From positions 1,922,001 through 1,986,000 of the forward strand of contig CAWAXW010000006.1 in assembly GCA_963786155.1 (NCBI GenBank): a stretch of 64,000 nt of DNA. The letters are read 5' to 3'. This DNA is from CAWAXW01 sp963786155 (GTDB lineage: Bacteria > Actinomycetota > CADDZG01 > WHSQ01). The notes below the pieces were generated by a model that did no database searches, was not told where the DNA came from, and saw only the letters and a list, made by a program, of their open reading frames with translations. The translations under genes and the position numbers were made by a program. The first letter of the stretch is position 1; the number at the start of each line of letters is the position of its first letter. Positions 58,001-64,000 of the stretch are shown here, piece after piece.

Positions 58001-59000
58001 ATGGGTCGGATCACAACCGTCGACTTCCCGATCGAGATCCCGCTCGTGCGCAAAGGCGAGCACTGGGTTGCCCGAGCCGGCGAGCGGGAGCTTCGTCTGT
58101 CGAACCTCGACCAAGGTCATGTGGCCGGACGAGGGCTACACGAAAGGCGACCTCCTCACACTACTACTTCAACATCTCGCCAGTGATGCTCCCGCACATC
58201 GAACAGCGGCCACTTACGCTCAAGCGAATGCCGAATGGCGTGAAGTCGGACTTCTTCTACGAGAAGAACGCGCCTGCCCATACACCGGAGTGGATGCCGA
58301 CGATCCCGGTGACGCGACGCCGGGGACAAGATCATCAACTTCCTCACGGTGCACCGACGTCGCCCACATGCTCTGCATCGCGAATCTCGGCTGCATCGAG
58401 TTCCACCCACTACACGGCAAGGGGCCGGACCAGACGCATCCGAACTACATGTTCTTCGACCTCGACCCGTTCGAGCCCGCCGGATGGAACGAGGTCCGCT
58501 ATGTGGCGGGCCTGGTGAAGGTGATGCTCGACCAATTCGGGTTTGTCGAGCTACCCGAAGACGTCGGGCGCCACGGGGATGCAGATCATGATCCCGCTCG
58601 GACGGGACGGCCACCTACGACGAGGTCCGGGGCGTCGTCGGCACCATCTCCGACATGATCAATACGGCCGAGCCCAAAGTCGACGACGCTCGAGTGGGAG
58701 GTGCCCAAGCGCAAAGGCAAGGTCTTCCTGGACGTGAACATGAATCGGGAGGGGGCCAACATCGCGGCCGCTTACTCGCTTCGGCCCGAGCCGGGAGCGA
58801 CCCTCTCCACACCTCTGGAATGGGACGAGCTCGAGCACTACGACCTTTCGGATTTCACCATCGAGACGATATGGGAACGAGTTGGTTCCGTGCCCGATCC
58901 TTTCCTGCCGGTCGCAACGGGTCCGGGGCACAACTTGGACGATGTGATCGACCGATTGGACGCGAAACCGCGCAAGGCGAGGGTGATACGCACGCGATGA
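58001..59000 (+). CDS. ligD: LigD polymerase domain (NHEJ primase-polymerase), interrupted
   Basis: About 330 residues spread over all three frames; joined, they give the whole LigD polymerase domain: 'TTVDFPIEIPLVRKGEHWVA', 'VMWPDEGYTKGDLL', 'HYYFNISPVMLPHIEQRPLT', 'NGVKSDFFYEKNAPAHTPEW', 'FHPLHGKGPDQTHPNYMFFD' with catalytic 'DLDPF', 'GATGMQIMIPLGR', 'GKVFLDVNMNREGANIAAAY' to 'PLEWDELE'. Seven net +1 changes are inferred (about 58118, 58160, 58322, 58352, 58568, 58607, 58692). This domain adds nucleotides at broken DNA ends in bacterial non-homologous end joining. ATG 58001. DUF72 follows by ATGA overlap. Confidence 0.8.
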
Positions 59001-59738
59001 GCCTCTTTGTTGGGACGTCGGGGTGGGCTTACAAGGAGTGGAAGCCGGACTTCTACCCGGCCGATGTTCCTCAGAAACGCTTCCTCGAGCACTACGGCAC
59101 TGAGTTGACGCGCGTGCGAGATCAACGCGACCTTCTACCGGCTCCAGAGTCCGGAGACGATCGCTAAGTGGGCGGCCGCGGTGCCGCCGGGGTTCCGGTT
59201 CACCGCGAAAGCTCATCGCGGTTTGACCCATTCGAAGCGCATCGACATCGACGACGACCGGCGCGGGCTGTTCGACGGCTACTTGAAGTCGATACGGTCA
59301 TTCGGCGAGAAGCTCGGCGTGATCCTGTTCCAGTTCCCTCCCTATCGCCGGCGCGACGAAGAAGCCTTCACCCGGTTGCTGGACGCCCTGCCCGACGATC
59401 TCGGCTTCGCGTTCGAGTTCCGCCACGAATCCTGGGACGGCATCGAAGCGACGATCGCCGAGCGCGGCGGAACCGTATGCATCTCCGAGACCCAGGGCCA
59501 CGCCCCGGACTCGCTTCCCCCCGGCCCCCATGCATACGTGAGGATGCGCACGGATCGTTACGCGGACGAGGAGCGCACGAAGTGGGCCGCGCTGCTAGAA
59601 CGCGAGGCCAACGAGCGCGACGTCTACGCGTTCGCGAAGCACGAAGGCATCCCGGCTGACGACCCCTTCGGAGGCCTCGGCCTCGCACGCTGGCTGGTGG
59701 CCAGACCTATACCCTCGGAACAACACCATGCCCTCTAG
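58997..59738 (+). CDS. DUF72 family protein, interrupted
   Basis: About 245 residues. ATG 58997 overlaps the LigD-polymerase stop. N-terminal 'LFVGTSGWAYKEWKPDFYPA' is the DUF72 signature (TSGW); then a net +1 change near 59110 ('TTGACGCGCGTGCGAG') and in the next frame 'EINATFYRLQSPETIAKWAA' (the family's ExNxTFYR) and 'FRFTAKAHRGLTHSKRI', 'ILFQFPPYRRRDEEAFTRLL', 'FAFEFRHESWDG'. TIM-barrel fold of unknown enzymatic role. It lies between the two LigD genes and overlaps the ligase start by 11 nt, so it belongs to the same operon. Confidence 0.82.
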
Positions 59739-61227
59739 GCCGAAGACTTACGGCGACAAGCGCAGCTTCGACAAAACGCCCGAGCCTGCGGCGACCTTCG
59801 ATGGGGATGTCGACGTCGCCGCCGCCCTGGCCGGGGAGACATTCGTCATCCATCAGCACCACGCGACGCGGCTCCACTTCGACCTGCGTCTCGAGATGCT
59901 CAATGGGGACACGCCCGTGCTCGTGTCGTGGGCGGTGCCGCGGAATCTCCCGTTCAAGAAGGGAAAGCCTCATCTGGCGATCCACGTCGAAGATCACCCG
60001 TTCGAATACGGGACCTTCTCCGGCACGATCCCCAAGGGCGAGTACGGGGGCGGGGAGGTCCGCATCTTCGACTCGGGGGCCTACGACCTCCTCGAACAAG
60101 AGACCGGCAAGCTGACCTTCGTCCTCCACGGCAACCGCCTCCAGGGCGAGTGGCACATGGTTCAGACAAAGAAAGAGCAGTCCAAGGACCAGTGGCTCGT
60201 GTTCCTCCGCCAAGATCTGCGGCCCGAGCCCGACCCCCCTCCGTCACTGTCGCCGACGCTGGCAACGCTTGTCAGAGACCCATTCGATAGCGACGACTAC
60301 ATCTTCGAACCCAAGTGGGACGGCGTGCGGACCCTGGCTGTCTGCACCGACGAGACCAAGCTGTTGTCGCGCACCGGCCGGGATTGCACGGCAACGTATG
60401 CGGAGCTGAACCGGCTTCACGAGCGCCTGGTCTGCGTCGACGCGATCGTCGATGGAGAGATCGTGGCCATGGAGAAGGGGCGACCGAGCTTCGAGCGGCT
60501 GCAGAGCCGCATCAACCTCCAGAACGAACGGGAGATCGCCCGGATCATGAAGCTGATACCCGTCACGTTCATCGCGTTCGACCTCCTCTATCTGGACGGC
60601 AAGTCGCTGATCGACGAACCCATCGAAAGGCGGAAGGAGCTTCTCGACGAGCTCGTCGTCACGAACGACAAGACTCAGGTCTCCACCTGGGTCGAAGGGG
60701 CGGGCATCGCGCTCGCCGACGCGGCGAGGGCCCAGAAGCTCGAGGGCATAGTCGCCAAGAAGCTCGGGAGCACGTACAGACCCGGCCGGCGCGTCAAGGA
60801 CTGGCAGAAGATCAAGGTCGTCCACGAAGTCGATGTCGTGGTCGGGGGCTGGACGCGCGGGGAGGGGAACAGGTCCAACTCGTTCGGCGCGCTCCTCGTC
60901 GGCGCTCACGCCCCCGAAGGACTGCGCTTCTTGGGCGCGGTCGGGACCGGATTCTCGGAGAAGGCGATCGAGAAGCTCTTGCCGGGGCTGCAGGAGCTCG
61001 AGTCCGAGGAGTGCCCGTTCGCCTTCGACCCGACGGGCTCCGGCGGGCGCTTCGGCAAGCCGATCAGAGATCCGCATTGGGTCCGGCCCGAGCTCGTCGC
61101 CCGCGTCGAGTTCCGCGAGCTGACCTCGGCCGACCGATTCCGCGCCCCGTCGTTCAAAGGCGTGCGAGCGGATGCCGACCCGGACGACGTCCGTTACGAC
61201 GAGGTCGCGATCTTCCGCGATGGCTGA
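59728..61227 (+). CDS. ligD: LigD phosphoesterase plus ATP-dependent DNA ligase
   Basis: 499 residues: N-terminal 3'-phosphoesterase domain (about 30-160) with metal motif 'HQHHATRLHFDLRLEM' and 'HVEDHPFEYGTFSGTIPKGE'; then ATP-dependent ligase with the adenylation site 'YIFEPKWDGVRTLAVC' (Lys of KxDG), 'DGEIVAMEKGRPSFERLQSR', 'FIAFDLLYLDG', 'EGIVAKKLGSTYRPGRRVKD' and the OB domain 'VDVVVGGWTRGEGNRSNSFG'. With 58001-59000 this makes a split LigD for NHEJ: polymerase in one gene, end-cleaning and sealing in the other. No Ku gene is in the window. It overlaps the methyltransferase start. Confidence 0.92.
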   Translation: MPSRPKTYGDKRSFDKTPEPAATFDGDVDVAAALAGETFVIHQHHATRLHFDLRLEMLNGDTPVLVSWAVPRNLPFKKGKPHLAIHVEDHPFEYGTFSGTIPKGEYGGGEVRIFDSGAYDLLEQETGKLTFVLHGNRLQGEWHMVQTKKEQSKDQWLVFLRQDLRPEPDPPPSLSPTLATLVRDPFDSDDYIFEPKWDGVRTLAVCTDETKLLSRTGRDCTATYAELNRLHERLVCVDAIVDGEIVAMEKGRPSFERLQSRINLQNEREIARIMKLIPVTFIAFDLLYLDGKSLIDEPIERRKELLDELVVTNDKTQVSTWVEGAGIALADAARAQKLEGIVAKKLGSTYRPGRRVKDWQKIKVVHEVDVVVGGWTRGEGNRSNSFGALLVGAHAPEGLRFLGAVGTGFSEKAIEKLLPGLQELESEECPFAFDPTGSGGRFGKPIRDPHWVRPELVARVEFRELTSADRFRAPSFKGVRADADPDDVRYDEVAIFRDG

Positions 61228-61867
61228 ATCCTTCTCGAAGAGGGCCATCAAGAACATCTATTCGTTCGCCGCGGAGAAGATCTACGAGCCCGTCGTCGTG
61301 CGCGGCGCCTTCCGGATATTCGGCGGCAACCTCAACGACCTCGTGCTCGAGCAGGGACGACGGGCGAAGCACGTGGCGAAGGGCGGCCCGATCCTCGACA
61401 TGCCGGTCGGCACCGGCTACTTCACCGTTCAGACGGCGCGTGACTACGAGGGCCTCGTCGTCGGAAGCGATATCGCATCGGGGATGGTCCGCGAGGCCCA
61501 TCAGGTCGCGCGCGGGTCGGGAACTCAGATGGTGATCGTGCAGGCCGATGCCCACCGGCTGCCGTTCGACGACGGCACCTTCGAGGCCATCCTGTGCAGC
61601 AACGGGCTCCAAGTGATCCCCGACACCCAGACGGCGCTGGACGAGCTGGCGCGCGTCCTGTCTCCCACGGGGACGCTGTTCATCTCGGTTGTGGCAGTCC
61701 CCCTCTCTAAGGTGCTCCCGCCCTCCGCAAGGGACCACCTGCCTGCCGCCATGCGCTCCGGCTCGGACCTAAAGGGGCCGCTCGGCAGGGCGGGCCTTGA
61801 GATGGAGTGGATCCAACGGTCGCGCCTCGCGTGGTTGCTCGAAGCGAGACATCAACACTCAGCTTGA
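61220..61867 (+). CDS. Class I SAM-dependent methyltransferase
   Basis: 215 residues from ATG 61220, overlapping the ligase stop by 8 nt. SAM-binding 'GGPILDMPVGTGYFTVQTAR', 'LVVGSDIASGMVREAHQVA', 'VQADAHRLPFDDGTFEAILC' and 'LDELARVLSPTGTLFISVVA' are the UbiE/MenG-type motifs. Substrate unknown; small molecule is likely. Confidence 0.88.
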   Translation: MAESFSKRAIKNIYSFAAEKIYEPVVVRGAFRIFGGNLNDLVLEQGRRAKHVAKGGPILDMPVGTGYFTVQTARDYEGLVVGSDIASGMVREAHQVARGSGTQMVIVQADAHRLPFDDGTFEAILCSNGLQVIPDTQTALDELARVLSPTGTLFISVVAVPLSKVLPPSARDHLPAAMRSGSDLKGPLGRAGLEMEWIQRSRLAWLLEARHQHSA

Positions 61868-61950
61868 CACTCAACCCCGGTGACACGGCGAGGACGGCTG
61901 AGTATGCTCGGTCCGCTGGAAGAAGCCCAGACCTCTTGATCGGAGGAACC

Positions 61951-62386
61951 ATGGACAGTCTTGAAGAAACAGGGCCCATCGACTTCCTGTTCGTCGAGTT
62001 CCCCGGGAAAGAGGTGAACGGCGAGCTTGTGCCGCCCCTTCTCGACCTTGTCGATCGGCGGTTGATCCGCGTGCTGGACGTATTGATCGTTCTCAAGAAG
62101 GGTGATGGATCGTTCGAGTCACTCACAACCCAAGACCTGGATCAGAATCAGGTTGGGGACCTGGGCGATCTTGCGGGGGCGTCGTCGGGCCTGTTCTCGG
62201 AAGAGGACGCTGCCGCGGCTGCCGAGTATCCTCGAGCCGGACGCTGCGGGCCTGTTGCTCATGTTCGAGAACCTCTGGGCGGTCCCGTTCGCGGTCGCCG
62301 CACGCAAAGCCGGAGGTCAGCTCGTCGCGCACGGCCGGATCCCCGTCCAGGCGCTGCTCGCTCAACTAGACGCACTCGAAGCCTGA
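61951..62386 (+). CDS. DUF6325 family protein, interrupted
   Basis: About 144 residues. ATG 61951 with GGAGG. 'GPIDFLFVEFPGKEVNGELV' and 'LLDLVDRRLIRVLDVLIVLK' match DUF6325, small cytosolic proteins found with SHOCT genes, as here. A net +1 change near 62210 (after 'SEEDAAAAA') moves the rest, 'SILEPDAAGLLLMFENLWAV' and 'AARKAGGQLVAHGRIPVQAL', to the next frame. The SHOCT gene starts 17 nt downstream, a usual pair. Confidence 0.82.
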
Positions 62387-62402
62387 AGGGAGGCCGATCT
62401 CA

Positions 62403-62669
62403 GTGGGACTTCTACGAGGGATGGCTCGTACGGCGGTAGTGGCCGGGACGGCCTCGGCCGTCAGCAACCGCGTTTCCCGTCGACAGGGACAGCGTTGGGC
62501 CGCGCAAGACCAGGCGGCATACGACCAACAGATGGCGGAAGCGCCTCCACCTGCGGCAGCAGCCGCCGACCCGATCGAGCAGCTCACCAAACTGGGCGAG
62601 CTGCACGCGAGCGGAGTGCTGACAGATGAGGAGTTCGCCGCGCAGAAGGCGAAGATCCTCGGCGGCTAG
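62403..62669 (+). CDS. SHOCT-domain protein
   Basis: 88 residues, GTG start. 'MGLLRGMARTAVVAGTASAV' then a Gln/Ala/Pro linker and the C-terminal SHOCT 'DPIEQLTKLGELHASGVLTD' to 'KAKILGG'. This architecture always follows DUF6325 genes in actinobacteria; function unknown. Its stop shares the CTAG palindrome (62666-62669) with the dCMP deaminase stop on the other strand. Confidence 0.88.
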   Translation: MGLLRGMARTAVVAGTASAVSNRVSRRQGQRWAAQDQAAYDQQMAEAPPPAAAAADPIEQLTKLGELHASGVLTDEEFAAQKAKILGG

Positions 62670-63136
62670 CTCGCCAAAAGCCTGACGCGCACCCCGCAAT
62701 CGAGGAGGAAGTTACGAACGCGGTCCCAGTCCTCATAGGGCTCGCCTTCGGTCACGACCTCGTCGACGCCTGAATTCGCGATCAGCTTCGCGCACGAGAA
62801 GCACGGGACGCCCGTGATGTAGATCGTCGCGCCCTCCCGTTCGGCCGGCGATGAATAGAGGAGTGCGTTCGCTTCGGCATGGATCGCGATGCAGTTGTCG
62901 TGGCTCCACCCGCTGGGGGTATCCGAGCGAGCTCGGGGGCACGCTCCCTCGTCGCAATGAGCATGGCCCGAGGGCGGGCCGTTGTATCCGGTCGCGCATA
63001 TCCGGCGCTTCTTCACGATGACGGCTCCGTGCTGACGCCGAACGCAGTTGGAGCGACGCGCGGTTTCGATCGCGATGTTGAGGAAGTACCTGTCCCAATC
63101 GGTAGTGCGCTGCAACTCGCTGGTGCGTACCCCCAT
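62666..63136 (-). CDS. dCMP deaminase family protein
   Basis: 156 residues of the cytidine/deoxycytidylate deaminase family. Zinc site 'IAIHAEANALLYS' (HAE) and 'PCFSCAKLIANSGVDEV' (PCxxC), with 'CVRRQHGAVIVKKRRICATG' and 'YNGPPSGHAHCDEGACPRAR' typical of dCMP deaminases, incl. the additional Cys/His. Makes dUMP for thymidylate synthesis, or belongs to ComE-like relatives. ATG 63136. Confidence 0.93.
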   Translation of the reverse strand: MGVRTSELQRTTDWDRYFLNIAIETARRSNCVRRQHGAVIVKKRRICATGYNGPPSGHAHCDEGACPRARSDTPSGWSHDNCIAIHAEANALLYSSPAEREGATIYITGVPCFSCAKLIANSGVDEVVTEGEPYEDWDRVRNFLLDCGVRVRLLAS

Positions 63137-63237
63137 CGTTCCCCCTTCGAGCGCGCAGAGATAGTTCGGTCAGGGGGAAGTGCTCGCATCGTCGCGAACC
63201 CGGGCCATCGGCGCAAGGGCCTTATCCTGCGCTTCTC

Positions 63238-64000
63238 ATGGAAGACACCATCGCCGACGAGATCCTCACCGACCTCCTCCGCTCGGCCTGGATCGTGGAG
63301 TCCGCCAGGGCCGGGGTGCTCGCCGAATGGGGCGCCGGGAACGGCGCTTCGGCCGGCCGGGTCACCCGGGCCAGGGACAGAGCGGAGCTGGTGGCCCAGG
63401 AACTGGCCGCCCGCAGCCGGACTCCGGACGAGGCGATCGTGGAGCCGCACGCCGCATGGATGCGCAGCCTTCTCGGGGGTCCGGGCGAGGGTTTCGGCGA
63501 GCTCTTCCTCATCCGGCTGGGCGATTGGGTGGAGAACCACGCCGGCCCCTTCCTCGAGCCCTCCCGGTTCGAGCGCATGAAGGAGATGGGCGAGCTCGAC
63601 CGCAGCACCGTGTCCTGGCCCGAGAGCCTGCCGGCACCCCCGCCGTTCGAGCCGGTCGAAACGGTGCCCGTAGAGCCGCCGGGGGAAGTGCTGTTCCGCT
63701 TCGGGATCCTCGCGGACCTGCACTTCGGGTCCGCCAGAGGCGAGACGATGGCACGGGCCGCGATCGCGGACCTCAACTCATCGGGGGCCGAGCTCGTCAT
63801 CCAGCTCGGCGACATCACGGACAAGGGCCGCCGCAGCGAGTTCGAGACGGCTCAGCGCGTCCTCGGAGATCTCCAGATGCCGTTCGCCACGATGATGGGC
63901 AACCACGACGTCTTCTCGGTCGAGGAACAACGCCTGGCCGGCCGCGAGTACTACCCGTCCTTCTTCGGACGGGAGCCCGATGGGGTGCTGCTCGAGCACA
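63238..64000 (+). CDS. Calcineurin-like metallophosphoesterase, 3' end cut
   Basis: The frame is open from ATG 63238 to the window end (254 codons seen). The N-terminal ~130 residues are helical and unrecognised ('ILTDLLRSAWIVESARAGVL'); then the phosphoesterase motifs appear in order: 'FGILADLHFG' (DxH), 'LVIQLGDITDKGRRSEFETA' (GDxxDxG) and 'MMGNHDVFSV' (GNHD). The rest, with the last histidines, lies outside. Divergent from the dCMP deaminase gene. Substrate unknown. Confidence 0.85.
   Translation, partial: MEDTIADEILTDLLRSAWIVESARAGVLAEWGAGNGASAGRVTRARDRAELVAQELAARSRTPDEAIVEPHAAWMRSLLGGPGEGFGELFLIRLGDWVENHAGPFLEPSRFERMKEMGELDRSTVSWPESLPAPPPFEPVETVPVEPPGEVLFRFGILADLHFGSARGETMARAAIADLNSSGAELVIQLGDITDKGRRSEFETAQRVLGDLQMPFATMMGNHDVFSVEEQRLAGREYYPSFFGREPDGVLLEH

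Noticed and set aside
57419..61227. Ku gene of the NHEJ system
   Set aside because: None of the frames beside the LigD genes shows a Ku fold; it must lie outside the window if present.

Overview
The window is high-GC bacterial DNA, most likely from an uncultured actinobacterium (Actinomycetota). The pointers are LPxTG-type cell-wall proteins with basic tails, an L,D-transpeptidase, SHOCT and DUF6325 proteins, a SpoIVB-type S55 exported protein, an actinobacterial-style NicO transporter behind DUF4331 and TPR genes, NHEJ-type LigD, and frequent GTG/TTG starts. I see no rRNA, tRNA, CRISPR array, phage or insertion sequence. The assignment below phylum level is open.

Layout. 1-17.2 kb is a surface-protein island. 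Four very large secreted proteins on the + strand carry 6-10 copies of a ~119-residue DUF11-like beta-sandwich repeat, each repeat with a conserved cysteine pair and an EF-hand-like acidic loop, and end in LPFTG-hydrophobic-basic sorting signals (in the third only after repairing a frameshift). An L,D-transpeptidase (6981-8198) lies between the second and third. The unit 'leader + transpeptidase + surface protein + terminator' has been duplicated; in the second copy the transpeptidase has collapsed to a ~170-bp remnant (13305-13473).

17.2-26 kb (- strand) is a three-gene cluster of huge exported proteins of unknown function, one with a Tat signal and one ending in four CARDB domains. 26-28.6 kb is an ECF sigma factor translationally coupled to a membrane-anchored beta-propeller protein. 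28.7-31.2 kb has a lone pseudopilin, an acyl-CoA dehydrogenase and a metallo-hydrolase. 31.2-37.1 kb (- strand) is a DUF4331 / TPR / NicO nickel-cobalt exporter / BNR-repeat cluster.

37.2-50.5 kb holds mixed housekeeping genes: a GMC oxidoreductase with its partner, an amidohydrolase, GreA, an SDR, FxsA, a cysteine-less rhodanese, a YgjP metallopeptidase, an M23-like/esterase fusion, an S55 protein and isocitrate dehydrogenase. 50.5-57.4 kb has UDP-sulfoquinovose synthase, DUF2277, molybdopterin genes (moaE, moaB), acetyl-CoA synthetase and an aquaporin. 57.4-61.9 kb is a PfpI-like gene and a split LigD (polymerase gene, DUF72, phosphoesterase-ligase gene). The end has DUF6325-SHOCT, dCMP deaminase and a metallophosphoesterase cut by the window edge.

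Caution for users: about a dozen otherwise conserved genes are broken by single-base frameshifts, nearly all net +1. This pattern looks like insertion errors in the sequence rather than pseudogenes, so such genes are given as one interrupted CDS spanning all their fragments.
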